Assembly: GCA_020853395.1 (NCBI GenBank)
Contig: JADYYY010000011.1
Span: forward strand, 298,166 to 362,165
DNA from: Acidobacteriota bacterium
Lineage (GTDB): Bacteria > Acidobacteriota > Vicinamibacteria > Vicinamibacterales > SCN-69-37
Direction: 5' to 3'
Length of the DNA stretch: 64,000 nucleotides
Shown: positions 1 through 9,008 of the stretch, piece after piece
How the letters are laid out: each line of letters starts with the position of its first letter
Position numbering within the stretch: the stretch's first letter is position 1
Notes under the pieces: model-generated
What the model was told of the DNA's origin: nothing
The model's input: only the letters and a program-made list of their open reading frames with translations
Databases searched by the model: none
Position numbers and translations under genes: made by a program

Positions 1-933
1 ATCAGCCAGATCGAGTTGATGGGAGGCCCCGTCAACGCGTACGCGATGGCACGCACCGGGTTCACGCCGCCCAACGCGGGTGGCCGCGGAGACGGCGCGC
101 CGGGCGCCGGCGGCCGTGGCCGCGGAGGGCCGGACCCGGCGACGCTGACCGCCGAGTGGAACGGCGTGCGCTGTGCGCCGGCTCAGCCGGGTGAAGACCC
201 AGCTATCGGCCCCGCGGCAGGGGGGGCCGCGGGCGCACGCGCCGGTGGGGGCGGCGGCCGCGGGCAGCAGACGCCCGAGCAGATCGCCGCGGCCGAAGCC
301 GAACGCAAGTGGCGCTCGGGCCTGTCGATGAGCATCTTCAAGGATCTGCGGAAGATGTACAACGACGCCGGCGTCAGCATCTATGCCGTCAAGGACGTGC
401 GGCAGGGAAGCGACGAGGATCTCGAGTACACGTTCGCGGTGGCCGAAGCGCTCGGCGCCAATCACGTGACGCTCGAGCTGCCGAGCGGCCCGAACGCGGC
501 CGCCACGCTCAAGCGGCTCGGCGACTGGGCGATGAAGAAGAAGATCTACGTCGCCTACCACACGCACCTGCAGGGGAGCATGACCGCGTTCGACCAGGCG
601 TTCGCGATCTCGCCCGGCAACATGGCGAACGTGGACCTCGGCCACTTCATCGCGGGCGGCAGCCGCGGCGGGACGCCGATGGACTTCCTGAACAAGTACC
701 ACGGCCGCATCGCGAGCTATCACCTGAAGGATCGCACCTCGCCCAGCCACTGCGCGCTCAACCTGGCGTGGGGGACCGGCGAGACGCCGATCAAGGAGAT
801 CCTCCAGCTCGTGAGAAAGAACAAGTGGACGTTCCCGGCCTCGATCGAGCTCGAGTACGACGTCCCAGCCGGATCGGACGCGGTGAAGGAAGTCGCCAAG
901 TGCCTGCAGTACTGCCGGGCGGCGCTGGCCTAG
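1..933 (+). CDS. Sugar phosphate isomerase/epimerase (xylose isomerase-like TIM barrel), 5' end cut by window edge
   Basis: The frame is open from base 1 (reading ISQIE before the first internal Met), so the true start lies outside the window. The C-terminal half carries segments typical of AP-endonuclease-2/xylose isomerase-like barrels: YHTHLQGS, DLGHF and SYHLKDR, which contribute the usual metal-binding His, Asp and Glu residues. A long Gly/Arg/Ala/Pro-rich segment (about codons 24-95) interrupts the barrel and contains a GARAGGGGGRG string also found in the two FG-GAP proteins nearby. The next gene starts 59 bases downstream on the same strand, so the two are probably co-transcribed. Family members isomerise or epimerise sugars and often sit with DUF1080 proteins in keto-sugar loci. 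The substrate cannot be read from sequence. Confidence 0.82.
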   Translation: MSQIELMGGPVNAYAMARTGFTPPNAGGRGDGAPGAGGRGRGGPDPATLTAEWNGVRCAPAQPGEDPAIGPAAGGAAGARAGGGGGRGQQTPEQIAAAEAERKWRSGLSMSIFKDLRKMYNDAGVSIYAVKDVRQGSDEDLEYTFAVAEALGANHVTLELPSGPNAAATLKRLGDWAMKKKIYVAYHTHLQGSMTAFDQAFAISPGNMANVDLGHFIAGGSRGGTPMDFLNKYHGRIASYHLKDRTSPSHCALNLAWGTGETPIKEILQLVRKNKWTFPASIELEYDVPAGSDAVKEVAKCLQYCRAALA

Positions 934-992
934 CGGAGTGTGCAGCAGCGGGGCCGGTGCACCGGCCCGGCTCCGCTGCCAAGGAGAGCGGA

Positions 993-3110
993 ATGGCAAC
1001 GAAGTACGGACAGAGACACGGACGGCGGGCGATGTGGGCGGCAGCGGCCGCGCTGGCCGTCGCGGCCATCCTTCCGGGGCAGGCCGCGGGGCCGACCTTC
1101 CGGGCGGACTATCGATTCACCGGCACCTCGCTCTCGGCGTTCACGCCGATCGGCCAGGCCGACTGGAAAGTGCAGAACGGCGAGATCGTCGGGACGCCGA
1201 AAGATGCGACCGGCGGCTGGCTGCTCGTGAACGGCGCGGCGCTGCAGGACCTCCAGATGTACGCCGAGGTCAAGTGCGTCGCCGGCTGCAAGGCAGGATA
1301 CCTCGTGCGCGCCGAGAAGACGCCCGACGGCGGCATGAAGGGCGTGCTCATGTCCCTCACCGACGGCGATCTCCAGCCCTACCTCGTGAAGATCGACGCG
1401 CAGGGTCGGGAGGTGGGCCGCGAGCCGCTGCCGGCCCCGACGCCTGCGGCTGGCCGTGGTGGTGGCGGCGGCGGTGCCGCTGGTGCGGGCGCGCGCGCGG
1501 GTGGCGCGGCTGCGCCGGGCGGCGGTGCCCCGGGTGGTGGCGGCGCGGGACAAGGCGCACGCGCCGGCGGTGGCGGCGGACGCGGGCCCGGGCCGGCGCC
1601 GGCGCTCGCGCCCGAGATCGCGGCGCGGTTGCCGAAGAGCCTCGCCGAGCGACCGACCGGCGCGTTCGTCGCCGGCGACTACAACACGGTCGAGCTGCTC
1701 GTCAGCGAGAACGCCCTCTCGCCGAAGTTCAACGGCGGCTCGCTCGGTGGCGGCGGCGGCGCGAATCGCGCGATTCCCGACAACGAGAAGAACGGCTTCG
1801 GCCAGATCGGCCTCTACGTCGGCGGCGCGGGCGAAGCGCGGTTCAAGAACTTCATGTACAAGGACGCGCTCGTGCGCGCGTGGGGGCCCGATCGCACGGG
1901 CCAGAACTGGCGCGCCGTCCGTCTCGACCCGCACTACTACGCTTGGAGCGCGGCCGTCGCCGACTTCAACAAGGACGGCAATCAGGACGTCGTCGCGGGC
2001 GCCTACGCCTACTTCGGCCCGAACTTCGCGATCCAGCGGCAGGTCTACACGCCGCACTCGTTCAACCCGACGGCCGAATACCCGCAGCCGGCCATGGTGA
2101 ACCTCGCCTACGACTTCACCGGCGACGGTTGGCCCGACGTGCTGTCGATGAGCGGCAACGCCGGCAACGGCATCGGCAACCTCTACGTCAACCCGCAGAA
2201 CCAGTCGCGGCTCTGGCCGCACTACATCACCATCCAGCCGGTCGGCAACGAAGAGACGCTCTTCAAGGACATCGACGGCGACGGCCGGCCCGACCTGATC
2301 CACGCCGGCATGAATACGCTGCGGTACTCGACGTTCGATTCCGCCAAGTGGGATCCGGCGAACCCGACCGCGATGTGGACGACGCACACGATCTCGGAGC
2401 CGGGACCGTGGGGCGTCAACATCGGGCATGGGCTCGGTGTGGGCGACGTCAACGGCGACGGCCGCGCGGATTACCTCAACGCCTACGGGTGGTGGGAACA
2501 GCCCGCCAAGGGCACGCCCGAAGGGCCGTGGACGCACCATCCGACGGCGTTCGGCCGGTGGGGCGCCTCGCAGGGCGGCGCCGGCGGCGCGGAGATCTGC
2601 ACGTTCGACGTCAACGGCGACGGCCTGCTCGACGCGTTCGGCCCGATGGAAGGCCACGGGTTCGGCCTGGCGTGGTGGGAGCAGAAGCGCGACGCGAACC
2701 GCAACATCTCGTTCGTCGAGCACATCATCATGGACAACTTCCTCACGAAGAACGCCGGCGACGTGACGTTCACCGAGCCGCACGCCGCGGCCTGCGGCGA
2801 CGTCGACGGCGACCGCCTGCCGGATCTCGTGACCGGCAAGCGCTACATGTCGCACTTCGGCTACACGGATCCGGATCCGTGGGGGGAACCGGTCATCTAC
2901 GCGTACCGGCTCGTCCGGAACAAGCAGGCACCGGGCGGCGCGGAGTTCGTGCCCGAGCTCGTGCACAACCGCTCGGGCGCCGGGTCCCACATGGTCATCG
3001 CCGACATGAACAAAGACGGCATGAACGACATCGTCGTCTCGGTCAACATCGGCACCTACGTGTTCGAGAACCTGAGGAAGAAGCCGGCCGCCGCGCCCGC
3101 GGCGCGCTAG
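993..3110 (+). CDS. Secreted DUF1080 (3-keto-disaccharide hydrolase-like) / FG-GAP (VCBS) repeat protein
   Basis: 705 aa. The ATG at 993 is preceded by AAGGAG at 981-986. Residues 1-31 form an export signal (Arg-rich start, Ala-rich core, AAG cleavage region). Residues 32-150 resemble a concanavalin-like DUF1080 domain; a Gly/Ala/Arg-rich stretch (about 149-207) splits it from its last strands (215-290). From about 300 onward there are seven Asp-rich loops of the calcium-binding FG-GAP type, for example DFNKDGNQD, DIDGDGRPD and DVNGDGLLD, predicting an integrin-like beta-propeller. DUF1080 members are linked to 3-keto-glycoside hydrolysis or sugar binding; here that is inferred from the domain and the neighbouring epimerase. 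A full-length paralogue lies at 3890-5869 on the other strand. Confidence 0.85.
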   Translation: MATKYGQRHGRRAMWAAAAALAVAAILPGQAAGPTFRADYRFTGTSLSAFTPIGQADWKVQNGEIVGTPKDATGGWLLVNGAALQDLQMYAEVKCVAGCKAGYLVRAEKTPDGGMKGVLMSLTDGDLQPYLVKIDAQGREVGREPLPAPTPAAGRGGGGGGAAGAGARAGGAAAPGGGAPGGGGAGQGARAGGGGGRGPGPAPALAPEIAARLPKSLAERPTGAFVAGDYNTVELLVSENALSPKFNGGSLGGGGGANRAIPDNEKNGFGQIGLYVGGAGEARFKNFMYKDALVRAWGPDRTGQNWRAVRLDPHYYAWSAAVADFNKDGNQDVVAGAYAYFGPNFAIQRQVYTPHSFNPTAEYPQPAMVNLAYDFTGDGWPDVLSMSGNAGNGIGNLYVNPQNQSRLWPHYITIQPVGNEETLFKDIDGDGRPDLIHAGMNTLRYSTFDSAKWDPANPTAMWTTHTISEPGPWGVNIGHGLGVGDVNGDGRADYLNAYGWWEQPAKGTPEGPWTHHPTAFGRWGASQGGAGGAEICTFDVNGDGLLDAFGPMEGHGFGLAWWEQKRDANRNISFVEHIIMDNFLTKNAGDVTFTEPHAAACGDVDGDRLPDLVTGKRYMSHFGYTDPDPWGEPVIYAYRLVRNKQAPGGAEFVPELVHNRSGAGSHMVIADMNKDGMNDIVVSVNIGTYVFENLRKKPAAAPAAR

Positions 3111-3133
3111 GCGCTCAGGCTGCAGCCACTCAC

Positions 3134-3161
3134 CCCGGGGCTTCCGATTGGGAGCCCCGGG
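3134..3161 (+). terminator. Hairpin, probable transcription terminator
   Basis: A perfect 9-bp stem CCCGGGGCT / AGCCCCGGG encloses a 10-base loop, 23 bases after the stop of the FG-GAP gene. There is no clear T tract after it, as is common in GC-rich genomes, so termination is inferred from position and stem strength. Confidence 0.6.
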
Positions 3162-3328
3162 TCCGTGTCCCACGTTCGTCCTCCCGCCGCCGAGACTCGT
3201 CTACACTCTCGCTGTGCTCGAACGCCCGGTCTGCGTCGTGGCGACGCAGACGCCGGCCGCTGCGCGAACAGACATGCGCCGGGCCGCCCGGGTCCCTTGC
3301 GCGCGCCACAGAACGGTCAGGAGGTCTT

Positions 3329-3802
3329 GTGAGGACTATCGTGAACAGCATTCGGCTCGCGCTGATGGCGGCATTCGTCTTCGGTATCGGCGCGGGTCAC
3401 GTCGCCGCGCAGAGCGCACCGGCGGCCGTGCCCGCGACGCCGACCAACGTCGAGGCGTTTCTGGGCGAGTGGACGGTCTCGGCCAACGGCAACTACGGGC
3501 CTGCGACCTTCGACGTGACCTTGAAGGTCGTCGACGGCAAAGTCGTCGGCGAAGTCGCCTCGTCGGCGATGGGGAAGTCGGCCGTGACCGATCTGTCGAA
3601 AGCCGGTCCGAGCCTCGTGCTGCGCTATGCCTTCGACTATCAGGGCACAGCCGTCGGCGCCGTCATCACGCTCACGCCGGGAAACGACAAAGTCGACGCC
3701 TACCTGGACTTCGCAGACGGCGCCGCGCAGATGGCCGGCACGGCGACGAAGAAGACCGCCGGCGCTTCGTCCGCCGCGCCCGACATCCGCCCGGCCCGGT
3801 GA
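3329..3802 (+). CDS. Small exported protein of unknown function
   Basis: 157 aa from a GTG at 3329, with GGAGG at 3320-3324 deciding this start over a later GTG at 3341. The N-terminus is a signal peptide ending in VAAQSAP. The mature part (FLGEWTVSANGNYGPATFDVTLKVVDGKVVG by its segments) looks like a small beta-rich lipocalin-like or DUF-type fold, with alternating strands and a GEW motif common in periplasmic sensor-like domains. No catalytic motif is visible. It faces the FG-GAP gene at 3890 across a hairpin. I do not recognise a named family. Confidence 0.7.
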   Translation: MRTIVNSIRLALMAAFVFGIGAGHVAAQSAPAAVPATPTNVEAFLGEWTVSANGNYGPATFDVTLKVVDGKVVGEVASSAMGKSAVTDLSKAGPSLVLRYAFDYQGTAVGAVITLTPGNDKVDAYLDFADGAAQMAGTATKKTAGASSAAPDIRPAR

Positions 3803-3837
3803 ACCACGAGACGTGAACCTTCAGGACGCATGGATGG

Positions 3838-3872
3838 GGTCGAGCCGGTGAGCTGACGCCTCCGGCTCGACC
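3838..3872. terminator. Bidirectional terminator hairpin between convergent genes
   Basis: A perfect 11-bp inverted repeat, GGTCGAGCCGG (3838-3848) and CCGGCTCGACC (3862-3872), with a 13-base loop. It sits between the stops of two convergent genes (3802 and 3890) and can serve both. Confidence 0.65.
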
Positions 3873-3889
3873 ACCAACGGACCAGCGGG

Positions 3890-5869
3890 CTATCGGCCTC
3901 TTGCGGCCGGCCGCTGATTCCAGAAGATCCAGCCGCCGGTATTGGTCCCCACGATCACGTCGGGCGCGCCGTCCTTGTTGAGGTCGGCCGTCTGCACCAT
4001 CGATCCGACGCCAGAGCGGTTGTGGATCAGCTCGGGCTGGAAGCGCGCGCCGCCCGGCGCCTTGGGATCGCGAATCGTGCGGAACACGTAGACGACGCCC
4101 GGCCCCATCGGATCGGGATCGACGTAGCTCTCCTCGTGCGCCCAGCGGCGCTTGCCGGTGACGATGTCTTTGATGCCGTCGCCGTCGATGTCGGCCGCGG
4201 TCAGCGCGTGCAGCTCGGTGAAGGTGACGCCGCCGGGGTTCTTCGCGGCGAAGTCTCCCATGATCACGTGCTCGACCCACGTGCGCTCGCCGCCGCTCGC
4301 GCTCTTCTTCTGCTCGTACCACGCGAGGCCGAAGCCGTGCGCCGCGAGCGACGTCACGATGTCGGGCAGCTTGTCGCCGTTGACGTCGAAGATCTCGAAC
4401 TCGCCGCCGGCGTTGCCGGCGCGGCCGAAGGCTTCCTGGTGGAACGTCCAGGGCACGGTCGTCGGGCCGCTCGCCGGCTGCTCGTACCACCCGTGCGGCA
4501 CGACGATGTCGAGCCGGCCGTCGCCGTTGACGTCGCCGCCGCCCACGCCGTGGATGCTGGCACCTGGCGGTCCAGGCGTGGACACCACGTAAACCTTCCA
4601 GGGCGCCGTCGGATTCGCCGGGTCGGGCGCGATCCACTGCACCACGTTGCCGCCGGCGAAGATCGGGTTGGCTTTGCCGTCGCCGTCGACGTCCTTGAAG
4701 GCGATCGCCTCCGAGGTCACCGCTGGCGAAATCGCGTAACGCGTCCAGCGGCGGCTCTCGCCGCGCGGGTTGACGTACAGCACCGGCGGCCGCGATTCGA
4801 CAACGAGGATGTCGTCCCAACCGTCGCCCGTGTAGTCGGCGGCGTAGTTGACCATGGCGGGTCCGTACTCCTTCGCCGGGTTGTACGGCTGGCCCAGGTA
4901 CAGCTCGCGCGACTCCTCGAACTTCGGTCCGAGGTAGTAGCGGTTGCCGGTCGTCACGTCCAGCACGCCGTCGTGATTGAAGTCGCCGGCGGCCATCGAC
5001 CAGCCGTAATAGAAGTCCTCGATGTGCTGCGCGCGGAAGCGGGCCGACACGTTCGGCGCCGGCGTGATCCGCCGGTTCAGATCTTTCAGGGCCAGGTGCC
5101 GGAACCGGACTTCGCCGGTGCCGCCGACGTAGAGCGCCACGGGGCCGTAGCCGCCGCCCTTGCCGTCGGTCGCCACGACGAGGCCGTTCGAGCCGTCGAA
5201 GTAGCCGGCGGGCCGGTAGGAATTGACGGCCACGCGGAGGATGTCGGCATCGACGATCAGCTCGAACTGGTTCCAGTCGTTCGGCCTGAGCGCGTCGGAG
5301 GGCGCCGGCGGGAACTTCGACGTGAACGGCATCGCCGGGGCTGGTGCGGCGCCGCCGCGGCCGCCGCCACCTCCGCCTGCGCGTGCACCGGCCGCACCGG
5401 GCTGGGGCGCCGGCGGCGCGAGCCGGTACTGCCCGGGCGCCGGACGGGTGAGCGGCTCGGGCGCGCCGATCGCACCGTCGGCGCCGACGACGATCGCCTG
5501 TGCGGCCCGCGCGCCGCCGGCGAGCACGCCGTAGAGCCCTTTCGTGCCGTCGGGCGCGGTCTCTGACCTGAGCATCACGCCCACCCTGCACTCGCCGCTG
5601 CACCTGAACTCACCGCCGACTTGCACGTCCTGGAAGCCGCCCGGCAGGAGCAGCCATCCGCCCGCTGGCGACGACGGCACCGCGACGATCTCGCCGTTCG
5701 TTGCCGTCCAGTTCGCCTGGCCGACCTGGCGCGTGCCCGTCAGCGCGGCGCCCGTGAACGTCCAGTCCGGAGCGAACGTGCCGATCTGCCCGTGCAGCGT
5801 CAGCGGCATCGTCACCCCTGCCGCCGCAGCCGTCAGTGCGAAAACAAAGATCCCGAGTCGTCGTCTCAT
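3890..5869 (-). CDS. Secreted DUF1080 / FG-GAP (VCBS) repeat protein, paralogue of 993-3110
   Basis: 659 aa, starting at MRRRLGIFVFALTAAAAG, a signal peptide ending near HGQ; GGGGGA lies just upstream. The architecture copies the protein at 993: DUF1080-like strands to about residue 130, a Gly/Ala/Arg-rich spacer (about 150-180, including GARAGGGGGGRGG), further strands, then seven FG-GAP Asp loops such as DFNHDGVLD, DVNGDGRLD and DIDGDGIKD. The two paralogues share collinear phrases, for example the tryptophan-rich WWEQ/WYEQ segments and the IHNRSG/VHNRSG end region. It is likely secreted and sugar-related; an enzyme activity is not proven by visible motifs. It is divergent from the Tat-exported epimerase at 6261. 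Confidence 0.85.
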   Translation of the reverse strand: MRRRLGIFVFALTAAAAGVTMPLTLHGQIGTFAPDWTFTGAALTGTRQVGQANWTATNGEIVAVPSSPAGGWLLLPGGFQDVQVGGEFRCSGECRVGVMLRSETAPDGTKGLYGVLAGGARAAQAIVVGADGAIGAPEPLTRPAPGQYRLAPPAPQPGAAGARAGGGGGGRGGAAPAPAMPFTSKFPPAPSDALRPNDWNQFELIVDADILRVAVNSYRPAGYFDGSNGLVVATDGKGGGYGPVALYVGGTGEVRFRHLALKDLNRRITPAPNVSARFRAQHIEDFYYGWSMAAGDFNHDGVLDVTTGNRYYLGPKFEESRELYLGQPYNPAKEYGPAMVNYAADYTGDGWDDILVVESRPPVLYVNPRGESRRWTRYAISPAVTSEAIAFKDVDGDGKANPIFAGGNVVQWIAPDPANPTAPWKVYVVSTPGPPGASIHGVGGGDVNGDGRLDIVVPHGWYEQPASGPTTVPWTFHQEAFGRAGNAGGEFEIFDVNGDKLPDIVTSLAAHGFGLAWYEQKKSASGGERTWVEHVIMGDFAAKNPGGVTFTELHALTAADIDGDGIKDIVTGKRRWAHEESYVDPDPMGPGVVYVFRTIRDPKAPGGARFQPELIHNRSGVGSMVQTADLNKDGAPDVIVGTNTGGWIFWNQRPAARGR

Positions 5870-6260
5870 GCGTCCCCCAACTGCTGCTCGGCGAGGATTC
5901 GAATCTCGCCGATGCCGTTCCCCCCATGCGCAACTCGATGCGCGGGCCTGCCGATGTCCGTGGATCGATCCATCGGCCATCCCGCTCGACCCCGTCACCT
6001 CGAACGCCGGGCTGCGGAAGGGCTCGAATGTCATCTGAATGGGGAACAGCATAGCCGACGAGGCGCTCATCCGGTCATGCAGCGCGCCGTCGTTCGGTTC
6101 GGCGAGGTTTCCGTGTCGAGATCGGCATTCGGCGGTCGCCGGCGGCGGCCATGACGGTAGTTCGAATCGGCTCCTCCCCGTCTCGAGCGGGACGTGCCGG
6201 ACCGTTGCCCCCCTGGGGTGCGGATCCTGGACTACAATCCTCCATTCGGAGGAGAGAAGG
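5870..6260. other. Divergent intergenic region
   Basis: 391 bases between two divergent sugar genes. A TACAAT -10-like hexamer lies at 6233-6238, just before the Shine-Dalgarno of the epimerase gene; no matching -35 stands out. A T-arm-like palindrome near 5890-5911 is not part of a tRNA. Nothing else was recognised. Confidence 0.5.
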
Positions 6261-7190
6261 ATGGCTGCAATCTCGAGACGTGAGTTCCTGGAGAAGTCGG
6301 CGGTCGGATCGGCGATGGCGGGCGTGCTGGCCGCCGGCGGCGCGCGGGTCGGCGCGAACCCGCTCGGCTTGCCCATCGGGAGTCAGACGTATCCGCACCG
6401 GCAGTTGATCGCCGACGGCAAGTTCGTCGACCTGCTCAAGCAGCTCAAGAGCATCGGCGTCGATCAGATCGAACTGTGCGGTTCCCTTCCGGGTGGCACG
6501 TTCTATCAGGAGTTCAACAGCCTGATGAGCGATCCCAAGGCCGTGCGCAAGCAGATCGAAGACAACGGTCTCAAGGCGATCAGTTGCCACTTCATGTTCA
6601 CTGAGCTCCGCGACAACCTGCAGCGGGCGATCGCCTGGTCGAAGGACATGGGCCTCGAGCAGATCATGGTGCCGACGATCAAGAGCGCGATTCCCGGGCA
6701 GCCGATCAGTGGACCGAATCCGCTCGACGAGGCCAAGCAGCTCGTCGATCAGTTCCACAAGATGGCCGAGCAGATCGTCAGGGCCGGCATGCGCGCCGGC
6801 GCGCACAACGAGGCGTTCGACCTGGTGAAGCTGCCCGACGGCACGTTCGTCTACGATCACGTCATCCAGATGACCGATCCGAAGCTCATCGGCTTCCAGT
6901 TCCAGATGTCGACCTACAGCGTCGGGATGGTCGCGTCCGAGTACTTCAAGAAGCACCCGGGCCGGTTCTTCTCGATGCACGTGCAGGATCTCGACATCAA
7001 GGCCGGCCGGACGCCGGTCGTCAACGGCCGCGGCGGCGGCTACGCGCAGACGGCGGTGGGCCAGGGCGGGCTCGATTGGGCAGGGACGTTCGCGGCCGCG
7101 CGCACCGGCGGCGTGAAGAACTTCTTCGTCGAGCAGAACATGGAGATGACGAAGGCGAGCGTGGCCGCGCTCAAGGCGATGAAAAGCTAG
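6261..7190 (+). CDS. Tat-exported sugar phosphate isomerase/epimerase (TIM barrel)
   Basis: 309 aa. The ATG at 6261 follows GGAGG at 6248-6252. The N-terminus SRREFLEKSAVGSAMAG is a twin-arginine signal, so the folded, probably metal-loaded, enzyme is exported. The body is a xylose isomerase-like barrel: IGVDQIELCG, a His-containing strand (KAISCHFMF), HNEAFD, and SMHVQDLD near the C-terminus carry candidate metal ligands. Export fits the secreted DUF1080 protein encoded divergently. The family includes ketose 3-epimerases and inosose/keto-sugar enzymes; substrate is unknown. A hairpin at 7234-7257 follows. Confidence 0.85.
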   Translation: MAAISRREFLEKSAVGSAMAGVLAAGGARVGANPLGLPIGSQTYPHRQLIADGKFVDLLKQLKSIGVDQIELCGSLPGGTFYQEFNSLMSDPKAVRKQIEDNGLKAISCHFMFTELRDNLQRAIAWSKDMGLEQIMVPTIKSAIPGQPISGPNPLDEAKQLVDQFHKMAEQIVRAGMRAGAHNEAFDLVKLPDGTFVYDHVIQMTDPKLIGFQFQMSTYSVGMVASEYFKKHPGRFFSMHVQDLDIKAGRTPVVNGRGGGYAQTAVGQGGLDWAGTFAAARTGGVKNFFVEQNMEMTKASVAALKAMKS

Positions 7191-7233
7191 AGCGCCAGCC
7201 CAGAGGGAGCCGGCGCTCCGGTACACGTCGGAT

Positions 7234-7257
7234 CCGCCCGGACGAGAGTCCGGGCGG
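7234..7257. terminator. Bidirectional terminator hairpin with GAGA tetraloop
   Basis: A perfect 10-bp stem CCGCCCGGAC / GTCCGGGCGG closes a GAGA (GNRA-type) loop. It lies between the convergent stops at 7190 and 7263. Confidence 0.7.
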
Positions 7258-7262
7258 GCTGA

Positions 7263-7598
7263 CTACTTGCTGGTCTTGCCGGCGAGCGCCGTCGCGACGC
7301 GCTGGCCCTGTTCGAAGTAGTAGCTCACCGTCACGGTATCGCCGGCGCCGCACGCACCGGTCTTGGCCGTCCCCGGCGTGAGCTTGAACGGAACCTCCGT
7401 CTTCTTGTTCTCGGCCGGCACGATCACTGCCGTCGCATCGTCGACCGACTTGATCGTGCCGCGCAACGTCGACGTGCGGCGGGCTTCCTGCCCACGCGCC
7501 TCCAGCGTCGCCACCATCGGGCTCACCGGCCCTGCCATCGCCGTCGCAGCCACGAGGGCCACGAGCACTCCACCTGCCACGTTCACCATCTTCTTCAT
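7263..7598 (-). CDS. Small exported protein, paralogue of 33006-33329
   Basis: 111 aa. The ATG at 7598 is preceded by GGAAGGG. Residues 1-22 are a signal peptide. The mature protein (LRGTIKSVDDATAVIVPAE, then a YYFEQGQRVATALAG ending) forms a short beta-rich domain, probably an OB-like or SH3-like barrel. The core phrases GTIKSV, AVIVPA(E/D)NK and YYFEQGQRVATALAGK recur in the protein at 33006, so the two belong to one small family. A central Cys (KTGACGAGD) is Ser in the paralogue. No known function is recognised. Confidence 0.75.
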   Translation of the reverse strand: MKKMVNVAGGVLVALVAATAMAGPVSPMVATLEARGQEARRTSTLRGTIKSVDDATAVIVPAENKKTEVPFKLTPGTAKTGACGAGDTVTVSYYFEQGQRVATALAGKTSK

Positions 7599-8000
7599 CG
7601 TTTCCCTTCCTCGGCGTGCGCAATCCGCCACCGCACGTGATGGGACCTGTGGTGGGTGAAGTCGGCGCGCAAGGCTCACGCAGCCTTCGGCAACACTCGG
7701 GTTGACGATGAACATCACGGCGCGCGACCCCGCAGCACCCGATGGGGACTCCAGGACACTGCTGGGTCAGCGGGATGTGGTTGCGGAGGACCGAACGACC
7801 GCGCAACCCACTGAGGTCACTTTGAAGCGTATCACAGGCGGCCGGCGAACGCCGGAGCGCATGCTGTCCCGCGCGATCCGGAAGATGACCGCCCTGCGGC
7901 CATGCAGGGCGTGCGGGTGCCGGCGAGCGCGACGCGCGATTGTGCCGCGCTGCGCCGCCGTCGCCTGTCTGCTTGGCCGAAAGGTTGCAACTCGGGCGAT
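7599..8000. other. Divergent intergenic region without recognised elements
   Basis: About 400 bases between the small exported protein and the YihY gene. No convincing gene, hairpin or promoter was found. If YihY starts at the ATG at 7902, the last 100 bases would be coding. Confidence 0.4.
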
Positions 8001-9008
8001 GTGCTCGCGTACTTCAAGACCTCGCTGAGCTGGAGCGAGCTGTTCAAGCGCACGGTGAGGGAAACGCAGGCCGACAACGGGCTCGGCCTGGCGGCCCAGC
8101 TCGCGTACTACTTCTTCCTGGCGCTGTTTCCGGCGCTGCTCTTCCTGATCGCGCTGGCAGGCCTCTTCGCCAGCGCCGACGTGATCAACCAGATCGTCGC
8201 GATGATGGGCGGCGCCGCGCCGCCAGACGTGATCGCCATCGTGCGCGAGCAGTTGCTGAAGCTCGCCGAGAGCGACCAGGGAGGCATCATGACGTTCGGC
8301 GCGCTGGCTGCGCTCTGGAGCAGCTCGGCCGCGATGGTCGCCCTCATCGACGCGCTCAACCGCGCCTACGACGTCGAGGACGCACGCCCCTGGTGGAGAC
8401 AGCGCCTCACGGCGATCCTGCTGACCATCGGCGTGGCGGCCTTCATCGTCCTGTCCTTTGCGCTGGTCGTCGCCGGGCCGGAGCTGGCCAGCAGCGTGGC
8501 GGATCGGTTCGGGCTGGGCACCGCCTTCGAGTGGACCTGGACGATCCTGCAGTGGCCGATCGTGTTCGCGCTGGTGGCCTTCGCGTTCGGCCTCATCTAC
8601 TACTTCGCACCCGACGTCGACCAGGACTGGGTGTTCCTCACGCCAGGTTCGGTGCTCGCCACGGCGCTCTGGCTCGTCGGCTCTCTGGGATTCCGGTTCT
8701 ACGTCGTGAACTTCGGCTCGTACAACGAAACGTATGGGGCCATCGGCGGCGTGATGGTCCTGATGCTCTGGCTCTACATCTCCGGGCTCGTCGTCGTCAT
8801 CGGCGCCGAGATGAACGCGGAGATCGAGCACGCCTCGCCGTACGGCAAGGCGCCCGGCGAGAAACGCCCAGGCGAGCGCACCTGCATCGGACCACGAGCC
8901 GAACGGGAGTTCTTCGAGCGGCGGCGGCGAGCGCGGCCGGAGCCATTCCTCCAGCCGGCGGACCTCGGCCAGCCGGCGTCGTCTAGCTCGCGAGGTTCGT
9001 CTGGATGA
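8001..9008 (+). CDS. YihY/BrkB-family inner membrane protein
   Basis: 335 aa from a GTG at 8001; an upstream in-frame ATG at 7902 is possible, but its extra residues look unlike the family. The N-terminal block (LFKRTVRETQADNGLGLAAQ then LAYYFFLALFPALLF) is the hallmark of YihY/BrkB proteins, followed by about six membrane helices and the characteristic VNFGSYNETYGAIGGVMVLMLWLY region. The C-terminus is a charged cytoplasmic tail. BrkB proteins were once called RNase BN; that assignment is generally considered wrong, and transport or envelope roles are suspected. The last 26 bases overlap the end of the convergent gene 8983-9897. Confidence 0.85.
   Translation: MLAYFKTSLSWSELFKRTVRETQADNGLGLAAQLAYYFFLALFPALLFLIALAGLFASADVINQIVAMMGGAAPPDVIAIVREQLLKLAESDQGGIMTFGALAALWSSSAAMVALIDALNRAYDVEDARPWWRQRLTAILLTIGVAAFIVLSFALVVAGPELASSVADRFGLGTAFEWTWTILQWPIVFALVAFAFGLIYYFAPDVDQDWVFLTPGSVLATALWLVGSLGFRFYVVNFGSYNETYGAIGGVMVLMLWLYISGLVVVIGAEMNAEIEHASPYGKAPGEKRPGERTCIGPRAEREFFERRRRARPEPFLQPADLGQPASSSSRGSSG

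Noticed and set aside
930..3173. Very long open frame on the - strand across the FG-GAP gene
   Set aside because: It is a mirror of the real gene in GC-rich DNA: composition is Arg/Val/Asp-biased, with no signal peptide or family motif, while the + frame has clear domains.
5885..5915. T-arm-like palindrome (GGCGAGATTCGAATCCTCGCC type on the - strand, given here by its ends) suggesting a tRNA
   Set aside because: Only a T-loop-like TTCGAAT is present. The stem has a mismatch next to the loop, and no matching acceptor, D or anticodon arms can be drawn in the flanks.
6239..6252. CCTCC-ATTC-GGAGG hairpin that could hide the Shine-Dalgarno of the Tat epimerase gene
   Set aside because: The TACAAT element at 6233-6238 implies a transcript start inside the loop, so the left arm would probably not be transcribed.
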